Notes: a model not told the origin generated them from the sequence alone. A stretch of 53,838 nt of DNA from Streptomyces beigongshangae (GCF_019710745.1 NZ_JAHKJW010000002.1:236633-290470); one strand, 5' to 3'. Shown: positions 17,253-25,786, numbered from the stretch's first letter. Translations and numbers: made by a program.

Positions 17253-19067
17253 GTGCGGCCGGAGGGCTACGACTACGACACCCACAGCCGGCTGGCCGGA
17301 CCGCTCACGGAGCCGTCCGGATCGGCGTACCGGGTGCAGTACACCACGCTCCTGTCGAGCGAGCCCCGCCGAATAAGAGCGGTCCTGCTCATGACGCTCG
17401 CCCCGCTGCTCACGGGACTGCTCCTGGTCTACCTCGTGTGGCCCACCCACTGGGTGGAGCGCGAGGGCGGCGCCCGCTGGCTGGTCGGCCTCGACGTCGC
17501 CATGCTCGTGTCGATCGGCCTGATCGAACTGTTCATGCTGGTCAACGTGGTCTCCATCGCCCACGCGACGATGGTCGCCAGGGACCCGGTCCCCGTCACC
17601 CCGCAGAACGGCACCCGGGTCGCCTTCCTCACCACCTACGTCCCGGGCAAGGAACCCCTCTCGATGGTCCGCGCGACCCTGGAGGGCGCCGTCCGCATCA
17701 CCCACACCGGCCCGCTGGACGTGTGGCTCCTGGACGAGGGCGACGACATCCGGGCCAAGGCCCTCTGCGAGGAGCTGGGCGTACGCCACTTCACCCGGCA
17801 CGGCGTCCCCGCGTGGAACAGGGACAAGGGCGTCCACAAGACCCGTACGAAACACGGCAACTACAACGCGTGGATCGCGATGCACGGCGGCGCGTACGAC
17901 TACTTCGCCTCCGTCGACACGGACCACGTCCCGCACCCGGACTTCCTGGCCCGGACGATGGGCTACTTCCGCGACCCGGACGTCGCCTTCGTCGTCGGCC
18001 CGCAGGTGTACGGCAACTACACCACGCCCGTCACCAAGGCGGCCGAGTCCCAGCAGTTCCTCTTCCACGCCCTGATCCAGCGCGCCGGCAACCGCTACCG
18101 CGCGCCCATGTTCGTCGGCACCAACAACGTCGTGCGGATCGAGGCCGTGAAGCAGATCGGCGGCCTGTACGACTCCATCACCGAGGACATGGCCACCGGC
18201 TTCGAACTGCACCGGAGCCGTAACCCCGGGACCGGCCACCACTGGCGGTCCGTCTACACCCCGGACGTGCTCGCCGTCGGCGAGGGCCCCGCCTCCTGGA
18301 CGGACTTCTTCACCCAGCAGATGCGCTGGTCGCGGGGTACGTACGAGACGCTGTTCAAGCAGTACTGGAAGGCACCCTTCTCGATGCCGCCCGGACGGCT
18401 CTTCTCGTACACGCTGATGCTCGTCTACTACCCCATGACGGCCGTCAACTGGCTGCTGGGCATCCTCAGCTGCGTCCTGTTCCTGTGGTGCGGCGCGTCC
18501 GGCACCCAGGTCTCCGCCTCCATGTGGCTGATGCTCTACAGCGACGCCGCGGCGCTCCAGGTCGGCCTGTACCTGTGGAACCGGCGGCACAACGTCTCTC
18601 CGCACGAACCGGAGGGCAGCGGCGGTCTGGCCGGCATGGCGATGTCGGCCCTCTCCGCGCCCATCTACCTCCGGTCCCTGGGCGCGGCCCTGGTCCGCCG
18701 CCCGAGCCGTTTCGTCGTCACCCCCAAGGGCGACGGCACCAGCCCCGACCGGCTGCTGACCTTCCGTGTCCACCTCTTCTGGGCGGCGGTCCTGACGGCC
18801 TCCCTGGCCGCGTCGTTCGTGCTCGACCACACCCACGCGGCCATGCGCACCTGGGCGTTCCTCGCGCTGGCCGTCTGCCTCGCCCCGCCGGCCGTGTGGG
18901 CCGCCACCCGCAACCGGGTGCGCAGGGTGGACCGGCGCGTCGTACCCACCGTCCGGATCGCGGAGGCCGAGCCCGCCCCGGCGCTCGCGGGCCGGGCCGG
19001 CGCCACGGTCCCCGGCGGCTCGCTCCCCGCGGGGACCGTCTCCAGCAGTACGACAGGAGGTAGTTAG
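17253..19067 (+). CDS. cslA: cellulose-synthase-like glycosyltransferase (GT2), CslA type
   Basis: A 604-residue membrane glycosyltransferase. Two N-terminal spans (about 39-60 and 77-99) are followed by a cytoplasmic GT2 catalytic domain and a C-terminal group of spans. All catalytic motifs of processive beta-glycan synthases are present: LLDEGDD, the substrate-binding DTD in ASVDTDH (about 221-224), TED in ITEDMATGFEL (about 310) and QQMRW (about 354-358). It should polymerise a beta-linked glucan-like chain and thread it across the membrane. The GTG at 17253 follows GGAGGG; a longer in-frame upstream extension lacks membrane-protein character and a ribosome site. It is two bases from glxA, whose ribosome site lies in the end of this gene. 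In S. coelicolor the CslA/GlxA pair makes the tip glycan needed for aerial growth; this locus is at a different chromosomal position. Confidence 0.9.
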   Translation: MRPEGYDYDTHSRLAGPLTEPSGSAYRVQYTTLLSSEPRRIRAVLLMTLAPLLTGLLLVYLVWPTHWVEREGGARWLVGLDVAMLVSIGLIELFMLVNVVSIAHATMVARDPVPVTPQNGTRVAFLTTYVPGKEPLSMVRATLEGAVRITHTGPLDVWLLDEGDDIRAKALCEELGVRHFTRHGVPAWNRDKGVHKTRTKHGNYNAWIAMHGGAYDYFASVDTDHVPHPDFLARTMGYFRDPDVAFVVGPQVYGNYTTPVTKAAESQQFLFHALIQRAGNRYRAPMFVGTNNVVRIEAVKQIGGLYDSITEDMATGFELHRSRNPGTGHHWRSVYTPDVLAVGEGPASWTDFFTQQMRWSRGTYETLFKQYWKAPFSMPPGRLFSYTLMLVYYPMTAVNWLLGILSCVLFLWCGASGTQVSASMWLMLYSDAAALQVGLYLWNRRHNVSPHEPEGSGGLAGMAMSALSAPIYLRSLGAALVRRPSRFVVTPKGDGTSPDRLLTFRVHLFWAAVLTASLAASFVLDHTHAAMRTWAFLALAVCLAPPAVWAATRNRVRRVDRRVVPTVRIAEAEPAPALAGRAGATVPGGSLPAGTVSSSTTGGS

Positions 19068-19069
19068 GC

Positions 19070-21025
19070 ATGGCCCACCGGCTCTCGAAGAAGACCCAGA
19101 AGCGGCTGCTCGGCGTCGGCGGCGTCGCACTGCTCGCCGGACTCAACGCCCCGGCCGCCATCGGCTTCGCCTCGGAGCAGTACCACGAGTACAAGATCGC
19201 CCAGCCCGGGTACAAGGCGCGGTACGGCTCCTGGAAGCAGCTCGGCATCCCCGAGGAGTTCCGCACCAACGCCATCCACGCGGCGCTCCTGCACACCGGC
19301 AAGGTGCTGATCGTCGCGGGCTCCGGCAACGAGCAGAAGAAGTTCGACAAGGGCTCCTTCGACACCGTCCTGTGGGACCCGCGGACCGACACCTTCAAGA
19401 AGATCCCCACACCGGTGGACTTCTTCTGCGCCGGCCACGCCCAGCTGCCGAGCGGCCGGATGCTGGTGGCCGGCGGCACGGCCCGCTACGAACTGCTCGA
19501 CGGGGAGGTCGAGCGGGCCGGCGGCGGGATGCGGGTGAAGAACGAGAACCCGGACAAGCCCGTCGTCCTCAGGAAGGGCACCCGCTTCCGCTCGCCCTCC
19601 GGCGTCGAGTACGTCAGCCGGTTCGACGTCACCGTCCCCAAGGCGAAGCGCACCCAGAAGATCACCTACAACAGGGCCGGGGTGATGCAGCCCTGGCGGA
19701 CGAAGGTCCGGGCGAGCGAGGCCCGGGTCTTCGTCGAGGCCACCGAGGAGGGGCCGGCCCCGGTCAGGGACAAGCGCGCCCAGTACGAGATCCTCGGCCT
19801 GAAGGGCAAGGACGCGAAGAACACGTACGGCCTCTCCGAGAAGATCACCATGGAGAAGCAGGACTTCCAGGGGATCAGGGCCGCCTACGAGTTCGACCCG
19901 GTGGCGGAGAGGTACGTGCCCGTCGAGCCGATGGACAAGGCACGCTGGTACCCGACGCTCGTCGGGCTCCAGGACGGGAAGGTGCTCGCCGTCTCCGGGC
20001 TCGACGACGTCGGCGTGATCGACCCCGGCGACAACGAGATCTACGACCCGGGGAAGAAGAAGTGGACCCCGGGCCCCAAGCGCTACTTCCCCACCTATCC
20101 GGCCCTCTTCCTCACCAAGGGCGGCAAGCTCTTCTACCCCGCCTCGAACGCGGGGTACGGTCCCGCGGGACTCGGCCGCGAACCGGGCCTGTGGGACCTG
20201 CGGACCAACACGTTCCGGAAGGTGCCCGGCCTGACCGACCGGGACGTCACGGAGACCTCGGCCTCGCTCCTGCTGCCCCCCGCCCAGGACCAGAAGGTGA
20301 TGATCCTCGGCGGCGGGGGCGTCGGCGAGTCGGGAAGGTCGACCTCGCGCACGGCCGTCGTCGACCTCAAGAAGGACAACCCCGTCTTCGAGGACGGCCC
20401 CGACCTGCCGCAGGGCACCCGCTACCTGAACAGCGTGATCATGCCGGACGACTCGGTGTTCACCTCCAACGGCGCGAAGGACTACCGGGGCCGCGGCGCC
20501 AGCAACATCCACAAGGCGCAGTTCTACGACCCGCGGTCCAACTCCTTCCGCCCGGCCGCCGCGCCGAGGGTCGGCCGCAACTACCACTCCGAGGCGCTCC
20601 TGCTGCCCGACGGACGGATCGCCACCTTCGGCTCCGACCCGCTCTTCGACGACCAGCAGAACACCAAGCTCGGCCACTTCGAGCAGCGCATGGAGATCTA
20701 CACCCCGCCCGCCCTGCACAGACACGGCAAGAGCCGCCCCGTCCTGGGCGACGGCCCGCAGGAGGTGGACGGCGAGGGCCGCGCGACCTTCGCCACCCGG
20801 CACCCGGAACGGATCGTGAACGCCCGTCTGATGCGGCCCAGCGCGGTCACCCACACGACGGACGTCGAGCAGCGGTCCGTCGCGCTGGGGCTGACCAGGT
20901 CCGAGGACTCGGTGACCGTGGACGTACCGGAGGACCGGACGCTGGTGCCGCCCGGCTGGTACATGCTGTTCGTGACGGACCGCGACGGGACGCCGTCCGA
21001 GGCGAAGTGGGTCCAGATCAGGTGA
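19070..21025 (+). CDS. glxA: GlxA-type copper radical oxidase (galactose-oxidase-like)
   Basis: A 651-residue extracytoplasmic mononuclear copper oxidase with an N-terminal membrane anchor (about 14-32). By alignment from memory with S. coelicolor GlxA, all active-site residues are present: the Cys of the Tyr-Cys cofactor at C120 (FFCAGHAQL), the stacking Trp and cross-linked Tyr at W293-Y294 (ARWYPTL), the copper ligands Y505-H506 (GRNYHSEALLLPDGR) and H595 (VTHTTDVEQRS). Kelch-like propeller repeats and a C-terminal DUF1929 domain complete the fold. It is expected to oxidise glycan hydroxyls to aldehydes, making peroxide, during glycan deposition. It starts two bases after the synthase stop with GGAGG at about 19057. 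The sequence is clearly diverged from the SCO2837 protein, so it may be a paralogue. Confidence 0.9.
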   Translation: MAHRLSKKTQKRLLGVGGVALLAGLNAPAAIGFASEQYHEYKIAQPGYKARYGSWKQLGIPEEFRTNAIHAALLHTGKVLIVAGSGNEQKKFDKGSFDTVLWDPRTDTFKKIPTPVDFFCAGHAQLPSGRMLVAGGTARYELLDGEVERAGGGMRVKNENPDKPVVLRKGTRFRSPSGVEYVSRFDVTVPKAKRTQKITYNRAGVMQPWRTKVRASEARVFVEATEEGPAPVRDKRAQYEILGLKGKDAKNTYGLSEKITMEKQDFQGIRAAYEFDPVAERYVPVEPMDKARWYPTLVGLQDGKVLAVSGLDDVGVIDPGDNEIYDPGKKKWTPGPKRYFPTYPALFLTKGGKLFYPASNAGYGPAGLGREPGLWDLRTNTFRKVPGLTDRDVTETSASLLLPPAQDQKVMILGGGGVGESGRSTSRTAVVDLKKDNPVFEDGPDLPQGTRYLNSVIMPDDSVFTSNGAKDYRGRGASNIHKAQFYDPRSNSFRPAAAPRVGRNYHSEALLLPDGRIATFGSDPLFDDQQNTKLGHFEQRMEIYTPPALHRHGKSRPVLGDGPQEVDGEGRATFATRHPERIVNARLMRPSAVTHTTDVEQRSVALGLTRSEDSVTVDVPEDRTLVPPGWYMLFVTDRDGTPSEAKWVQIR

Positions 21026-21047
21026 GGCGCCGCGGGCCGGGCGCCCG

Positions 21048-22061
21048 TCAGGCCCTGGAGTTGCGGGCCAGGCCCAGGGCGTAGTCCGCCCACCACTGCC
21101 CGGCCGCGGGGCCCCCGCGGCACTCGCCGTCCGACTCCCCGGGCCGCTTGATCCACAGGTAGGCGTCCACGAGCGGGTCGCCGGTGCGCGTGGTGGGCGC
21201 CGCGCCCAGGGCCCGGCCGGGCGGGTTGCACCAGGCTTCGGAGGGGTCGCCGCCCAGCGGGCCGTTGCCGTTGCGGCTGGTGTCCACGACGAAGTGCTTG
21301 CCGCCGAGGGCCGCGGACAGCCGGCGGCCGTACTCCTTGGTGGTGCCGTCCGTCTGGAAGTTGGAGACGTTCAGGGCGAAGCCGTCGGCGTTCGCGATCC
21401 CGGCGCGCCCGAGGGGCTCGACGAGCTTGTGCGGCTCCCGGATCCAGGCCGGATTGCCCGCGTCCAGGTAGACCCGGGTGCGCGGCTGCCGCTTCAGCCG
21501 CACGATCGCCTCGGAGAGCAGCAGCTCGCGCTCGGCGTGGTACTCGGCCGGGGTGCAGCCGTCGACGACGTGCGCGACCGCGTCGGGCTCCAGCACGACC
21601 AGCGCGTCGCTGTCGCCCAGCGCCCGCGCGAACCGCTCGATCCAGTCCCGGTAGGACTGCGCGTCCCGCGCCCCGCCCGCCGAGTGCTGGCCGCAGTCGC
21701 GGTGCGGGATGTCGTACGCGACGAACACGGCCGTACGCCCCTCGCGCGCCGCGGCCCGGGTCGCCTGCCCGATCGCCGGTCCGGGGTCGTCGCCGGCCGG
21801 CCACAGTGCCGCGGGCCGGTCCGCGATGCGCCGCAGCAGCCGGGCGTCGTCCCCGCGCCCCTGCCGCTCCCACGTCCGCACCTGCCGGGCGGCGGGGCTC
21901 GCCGGGTCGGTCCAGAAGGGGGAACCGGCGGCGGGGGCCGCCCGCACACGGGTCTTCCGGGCGGGGGCGCTCGTCCCGGCCTCGGGCGGGGACGAGCAGC
22001 CCGCCGCGAGTCCGAGCACGGCGAGGACCGCGAGGGTACGGGTACGGATCGGCCGGAGCAT
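21048..22061 (-). CDS. cslZ: GH6 family endoglucanase-like lipoprotein, CslZ type
   Basis: A 337-residue secreted glycoside hydrolase family 6 protein. The signal peptide ends in a lipobox LAAGC (Cys22), so it is anchored to the outer membrane face. GH6 motifs include YDIPHRDCGQHSAGG with the catalytic-acid Asp, VLEPDAVAHV, YLDAGNPAWI, NVSNFQTD, and the C-terminal DAYLWIKRPGESDGEC. It should cut or remodel the beta-glucan made by the neighbouring synthase. The gene is convergent with glxA, with only 22 bases between the stops and no hairpin there. The ATG at 22061 is the natural start. Complete catalytic motifs argue that it is active. Confidence 0.9.
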   Translation of the reverse strand: MLRPIRTRTLAVLAVLGLAAGCSSPPEAGTSAPARKTRVRAAPAAGSPFWTDPASPAARQVRTWERQGRGDDARLLRRIADRPAALWPAGDDPGPAIGQATRAAAREGRTAVFVAYDIPHRDCGQHSAGGARDAQSYRDWIERFARALGDSDALVVLEPDAVAHVVDGCTPAEYHAERELLLSEAIVRLKRQPRTRVYLDAGNPAWIREPHKLVEPLGRAGIANADGFALNVSNFQTDGTTKEYGRRLSAALGGKHFVVDTSRNGNGPLGGDPSEAWCNPPGRALGAAPTTRTGDPLVDAYLWIKRPGESDGECRGGPAAGQWWADYALGLARNSRA

Positions 22062-22257
22062 CCTGCCCCCTTGGACGAAGGTGACGGTCGGTGACGACTT
22101 TCCGCCGGTGACGATCTCCCGTCATGACGGTCCCCCGTCGTGGCGGTTCTCCGTCACCGGCGGTTGCCGGTGGGTGAACAATTCCGGCTATCGTTACATA
22201 ACTGACCTATCGCTCAGGGATGCGACACCGCAGGGCGTGCCCGCGGCCGCCGGGCCG
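22062..22257. promoter_or_regulatory. promoter region of the GH6 gene with GTGACG repeats and a palindrome
   Basis: GTGACG occurs at 22081, 22091 and 22108, and a 12-bp perfect palindrome CCGTCATGACGG lies at 22119-22130, all just upstream of the GH6 gene start at 22061. The rest (to 22257) is the downstream region of the winged-helix regulator and includes an AT-richer stretch around 22180-22210. No gene is seen. Confidence 0.5.
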
Positions 22258-23241
22258 TCAGATCCCGCCCGCGGCCAGCGCGGTGCCGAGCGGCGTCCGC
22301 TCGTACAGCACCTGGTGTCCGTAGCGGTGGGAGACGAGCAGGCCCGCGTCGCGCAGCGTCGCCAGGTGCGCGGAGACCGACGAGGGTGCGAGGCCGAGCC
22401 GGTGCGCGAGGGCCGTGGTGGCGCCCGGCTCCTCCAGCGCGGTCAGCACGGCGGCCCGGCCGCGGCCCAGGAGCCGTACGAGGGCGTCCGGCGCGGTGCC
22501 CGACGGCTCGGCCCACAGGCCGCCGATGCCGCGCGCGGGGTAGGCCAGCGTCGGCTGCCAGGGCGGCTCGAAACCGCTCGCCACGTCCGGCCAGACGAAG
22601 ACGCTGGGCAGCAGTACCAGGCCCCGGCCGCCGAGCTCGCGCACGTGCTCCCCCGCCGAGTCGACCGCGAGCCTGCCCGCGTCCCAGGAGACCCGGCGGT
22701 CCAGCTCGGGCAGCAGTCCGGCCAGGCCCACCTCGGCGAGGCGCCGCGAGTGGAAGGCGACGTCGGCCTCCAGGAGGGCGCGCAGTCTCGGCCAGTCGGG
22801 TGCCACGAGCGTGTGCCAGGCCGCTTCCATCGTGTCCGCGAGGTCCCGCACCGCACGGGCCGGGTCGGCGAGCAGCGCCCGGCCGCGCGGGGAGGCGGCG
22901 GCGCCGGGGGTGTCCGCCAGGGAGGACGCCATCTCGGCGCGCGCGACCTCGGGGGGCACGCCGCGCACGGCGGCGATCTCCTCCTCGAACGTGGCCGCGG
23001 GCCCGAGCGGGGGCGGCATCAGGCAGTCCGGGGTGTTGCCGCGTCGCGGCATCAGCAGCCACAGCGGTTCCAGGTCCAGCGCCGCCGCGGCCGGGCGGGC
23101 GCGGCGCAGCCACGCGGCGTGGTAGCCCTGCCGCTCCGGCCGCCGCAGGGTGCGGATCGCCTCGTGGGTCTCCCAGAGGGGGGACACCGCGAACCGGCAG
23201 TTGAGGAAGTCGTCCTCGCGGAAGAGGAGGTGGTGCGGCAT
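22258..23241 (-). CDS. winged-helix regulator, DUF5937/ArsR-like
   Basis: A 327-residue regulator with a large N-terminal domain (starting MPHHLLFREDDFLNCRFAVSPLWET, typical of the DUF5937 family) and a C-terminal ArsR-like winged helix (LTALEEPGATTALAHRLGLAPSSVSAHLATLRDAGLLVSHRYGHQVLYERT). The domain order and divergence from an exporter gene suggest that it controls that MFS transporter (inference). The ATG at 23241 follows GGGAGG by four bases; the longer open frame upstream runs through repetitive DNA. The ligand is unknown. Confidence 0.83.
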   Translation of the reverse strand: MPHHLLFREDDFLNCRFAVSPLWETHEAIRTLRRPERQGYHAAWLRRARPAAAALDLEPLWLLMPRRGNTPDCLMPPPLGPAATFEEEIAAVRGVPPEVARAEMASSLADTPGAAASPRGRALLADPARAVRDLADTMEAAWHTLVAPDWPRLRALLEADVAFHSRRLAEVGLAGLLPELDRRVSWDAGRLAVDSAGEHVRELGGRGLVLLPSVFVWPDVASGFEPPWQPTLAYPARGIGGLWAEPSGTAPDALVRLLGRGRAAVLTALEEPGATTALAHRLGLAPSSVSAHLATLRDAGLLVSHRYGHQVLYERTPLGTALAAGGI

Positions 23242-23257
23242 CACGCCTCCCGACGGG

Positions 23258-23352
23258 GCTCCGGCCCGGAACGGTCGTGCCGAACCGGTCGTGCCGGAAC
23301 GGTCGTCCCGGGAAGAACCGGTCCGGGAAGAACCGGTCCGGGAAGATTCGGG
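23258..23352. repeat. short tandem repeats in the regulator/MFS divergent promoter
   Basis: Repeats of GGAACGGTCGTGCCG type (about 23268-23308) are followed by nearly three copies of a 15-base unit CGGGAAGAACCGGTC (about 23309-23352), the last degenerate. They fill the space between the divergent regulator and transporter starts, so they could be stacked operator half-sites or simple slippage products. Confidence 0.7.
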
Positions 23353-23402
23353 CCTGGCCGAAACTCTATGGTGCCCGGTCCGCACGCGTGACGCTGCTGC
23401 CC

Positions 23403-24722
23403 ATGCCAGAAGAAACACGGACCGCGCCGGTCCGGCCCGGCCCCGCCGCGGACGTCCGGCCGGCCGGCTACCGCGCCGTCCTCGCCGTCGGCGAGTTCCG
23501 CGCCGTCTTCGCCGCGCACGCCCTGTCCCTGCTGGGCGTCGTCGTGAGCGAGATCGCCCTGACCGTGCTCGTGTACGAGCTGACGGGTTCACCGCTGCTC
23601 AGCGCGCTGGTCTTCGCGCTCGGCTTCCTGCCGTACCTCGTGGGCGGGACCCTGCTGTCCGGAGTGGCCGACCGGTTCCCGGCGCGGCGGGTGCTGGTCG
23701 TCTGCGACCTCCTGTGCGCCGGCTGCGCGGCGCTGATGGCCCTGCCCGCCACCCCCGTCGCCCTGCTGCTCGGACTGCGGTGCGCCATCGCGGCCGTCTC
23801 ACCGGTGTTCAGCGGGACCCGGATGGCCACACTGGGCGCGATCCTCGGGGACGGCGACCTGTTCGTGCTCGGCCGCTCCCTGCTGCGGATGGTGGCGCAG
23901 AGCGCCGTCCTCGTGGGTTTCGGTCTGGGCGGCGTCCTGCTGACCCTCGTGTCCCCGCGCGGGGCGCTGGTCGTCACCCTGGGCACCTTCCTCGCCTCCG
24001 CGCTGCTCCTGCGGCTGGGCACCCGGCGCCGGCCCGCGCGCGACGGCGCCGGCCCGCTGGTGCGGTACTCGCTCGCCGGCACCCGGCAGGTCCTCGGCGA
24101 CCGCCGGGTCCGGGCACTGCTGCTGCTCCTGTGGGTGCCGCCGATGTTCGTCGTCGCGCCGGAGGCCCTCGCCGCCGCGTACGCGGACCAGATCGGCGCC
24201 GGCACGGTCTGGATCGGGCTGCTGATGTGCGCGATGCCGGTCGGGACGATCGCGGGGGAGCTGTACGCGGGCGCCGCCCTCTCGCCGGGGGCCCGCTCCC
24301 GGATCGTGCTGCCGCTCGCCGGCTGCGGTCTGCTGCCGCTGCTGGTCTACCCGTTCCACCCGGACCCCGGCTGGATCCTGCTCGCGCTGGCCGTCGCCGG
24401 GTCGGCGGGCGCGTACACGCTGGGGCTGGACCGCTGGTTCGTGGACGCCGTGCCCGAGGAGTTGCGCGGGCGGGCCATGACCGTGCACACGGCCGGACTG
24501 ATGACCATCCAGGGCGTGGGCATGGCGCTGGCCGGCGCGGCCGCCGAGATCTGGGCGGTCAGCACGGTGGTGGGCGGGGTGGGCGTGCTGGGGACGCTGT
24601 GCTGCCTCCTGCTGGCGGCGGAGGTACGGCGTACCGCGAAGCCCGCGCCCGCCGGTGCGGCGGGGCACGAGGTGCGTACCGAAGGGCGAGACGGGGCTGA
24701 CCACGATATGACCGGCCGGTAG
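23403..24722 (+). CDS. MFS transporter
   Basis: A 439-residue major facilitator superfamily protein with about 12 hydrophobic spans. The start of TM1 is FRAVFAAHALSLLGVVVSEIALTVLVYELTGSPLLSALVFALGFLPYLVGGTLLSGVADRFPARRVLV, including the conserved loop 2-3 pattern (G-x-x-x-D-R-x-x-x-R-R). Members of this type (MFS_3-like) are drug or metabolite exporters. The ATG at 23403 is used; a GTG 15 bases upstream is in frame. It is divergent from the DUF5937 regulator and followed 10 bases later by a MarR gene on the same strand, so a regulated efflux unit is likely. Confidence 0.87.
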   Translation: MPEETRTAPVRPGPAADVRPAGYRAVLAVGEFRAVFAAHALSLLGVVVSEIALTVLVYELTGSPLLSALVFALGFLPYLVGGTLLSGVADRFPARRVLVVCDLLCAGCAALMALPATPVALLLGLRCAIAAVSPVFSGTRMATLGAILGDGDLFVLGRSLLRMVAQSAVLVGFGLGGVLLTLVSPRGALVVTLGTFLASALLLRLGTRRRPARDGAGPLVRYSLAGTRQVLGDRRVRALLLLLWVPPMFVVAPEALAAAYADQIGAGTVWIGLLMCAMPVGTIAGELYAGAALSPGARSRIVLPLAGCGLLPLLVYPFHPDPGWILLALAVAGSAGAYTLGLDRWFVDAVPEELRGRAMTVHTAGLMTIQGVGMALAGAAAEIWAVSTVVGGVGVLGTLCCLLLAAEVRRTAKPAPAGAAGHEVRTEGRDGADHDMTGR

Positions 24723-24732
24723 GGTCCTTGCC

Positions 24733-25242
24733 GTGCCGAAGCCGCTCAGTCTTGCCTTCGATCCCATCGCCCGGGCCGACGAACTCTGGAAGCAGCGCTG
24801 GGGATCCGTGCCCTCGATGGGCGCCATCACGTCGATCATGCGCGCGCACCAGATCCTCCTCGCCGAGGTCGACGCGGTGGTCAAGCCGTACGGGCTGACG
24901 TTCGCCCGGTACGAGGCCCTGGTGCTGCTCACCTTCTCCAAGGCCGGCGAGCTGCCGATGTCCAAGATCGGCGAGCGGCTGATGGTGCACCCGACCTCCG
25001 TGACGAACACGGTGGACCGGCTCGTGCGCTCGGGGCTCGTCGACAAGCGGCCCAACCCGAACGACGGACGCGGCACCCTGGCCTCCATCACCGGCAAGGG
25101 CCGCGAGGTCTGCGACGCGGCCACCCGCGATCTGATGGCGATGGACTTCGGGCTCGGCGTGTACGACGCCGAGGAGTGCCGGGAGATCTTCGCGATGCTG
25201 CGTCCGCTGCGGGTCGCGGCGCGCGACTTCGGCGAGGAGTAG
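24733..25242 (+). CDS. MarR-family transcriptional regulator
   Basis: A 169-residue winged-helix regulator (SCO5413 type by position). The core is AHQILLAEVDAVVKPYGLTFARYEALVLLTFSKAGELPMSKIGERLMVHPTSVTNTVDRLVRSGLVDKRPNPNDGRGTLASITGKG, with the wing DGR. GTG start at 24733, only 10 bases after the MFS stop, so it may be cotranscribed with it, although ATATGA just upstream could be a separate -10 element. It ends before a clear intrinsic terminator. Targets are unknown from sequence. Confidence 0.88.
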   Translation: MPKPLSLAFDPIARADELWKQRWGSVPSMGAITSIMRAHQILLAEVDAVVKPYGLTFARYEALVLLTFSKAGELPMSKIGERLMVHPTSVTNTVDRLVRSGLVDKRPNPNDGRGTLASITGKGREVCDAATRDLMAMDFGLGVYDAEECREIFAMLRPLRVAARDFGEE

Positions 25243-25328
25243 AGTTTCTGCGGGTCGGCATGCTGCTCTTCGCCGGTGCGGAGGTGTTCCGAGCGTTCTG
25301 GCGCGCTACCGCGTGACGGCGTGTCGCT

Positions 25329-25350
25329 CCCCGCGGAAGCGGGGGTTTTT
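25329..25350 (+). terminator. intrinsic terminator after MarR gene
   Basis: The stem CCCCGC (25329-25334) / GCGGGG (25339-25344) has a GGAA tetraloop and is followed by G and TTTTT (25346-25350). It is a classical rho-independent terminator 86 bases past the MarR stop and just before the DUF3817 gene. Confidence 0.85.
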
Positions 25351-25370
25351 CGGGCGGTTAGGCTCGATGC

Positions 25371-25709
25371 ATGAAACGAAGCGTGCTGACCCGCTACCGC
25401 GTCATGGCCTACGTCACCGGTGTCCTGCTGGTCCTGCTGGTCCTGGGCATGATCGGCAAGTACGTGCTCGACCTGGACGGCGCCGCGGACTTCACGCATG
25501 TCGTCAGCCTCGCGCACGGCTGGCTGTACGTCGTCTACCTGGTCCTCGCCTTCGACCTGGGCTCCAAGGCGAAGTGGCCGGTCCCCAAGCTCCTGTGGGT
25601 GCTGCTCGCGGGCACCGTCCCCACCGCCGCGTTCTTCGTCGAGCGCAGGGTCAGCCGCGAACTGGAGCCGAAGGTCACCGACGGCCCGGGCGCGGTCGCC
25701 CGGGCCTGA
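25371..25709 (+). CDS. DUF3817 integral membrane protein (second copy)
   Basis: A 112-residue membrane protein with three spans (about 12-30, 41-60, 71-90) and the DUF3817 signatures AHGWLYVVYLVLAFDL and GTVPTAAFFVERRVSREL. It is diverged from the 16387 copy. Function unknown. The ATG at 25371 closely follows a terminator, so it must have its own promoter in or beside 25346-25370 and may be leaderless or nearly so. It ends before an 11-bp hairpin. Confidence 0.85.
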   Translation: MKRSVLTRYRVMAYVTGVLLVLLVLGMIGKYVLDLDGAADFTHVVSLAHGWLYVVYLVLAFDLGSKAKWPVPKLLWVLLAGTVPTAAFFVERRVSRELEPKVTDGPGAVARA

Positions 25710-25748
25710 GCGGGCCCGCTCGGGCGGCCCGGCCGTACGGGCGGCACC

Positions 25749-25774
25749 ACCGCCACGGACGCATCCGTGGCGGT
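25749..25774 (+). terminator. 11-bp hairpin after DUF3817 gene
   Basis: The arms ACCGCCACGGA (25749-25759) and TCCGTGGCGGT (25764-25774) are perfect reverse complements with a CGCA loop, 40 bases after the DUF3817 stop and before the icmA operator region. Confidence 0.75.
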
Positions 25775-25786
25775 CTCCCATCGACT

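Noticed and set aside
22258..23592. Start of the DUF5937 regulator inside the repeat region (extra 117 residues)
   Set aside because: The extension is low-complexity Arg/Gly/Ser sequence read from the tandem repeats and the start of the MFS gene. The family start is MPHHLLF at 23241.
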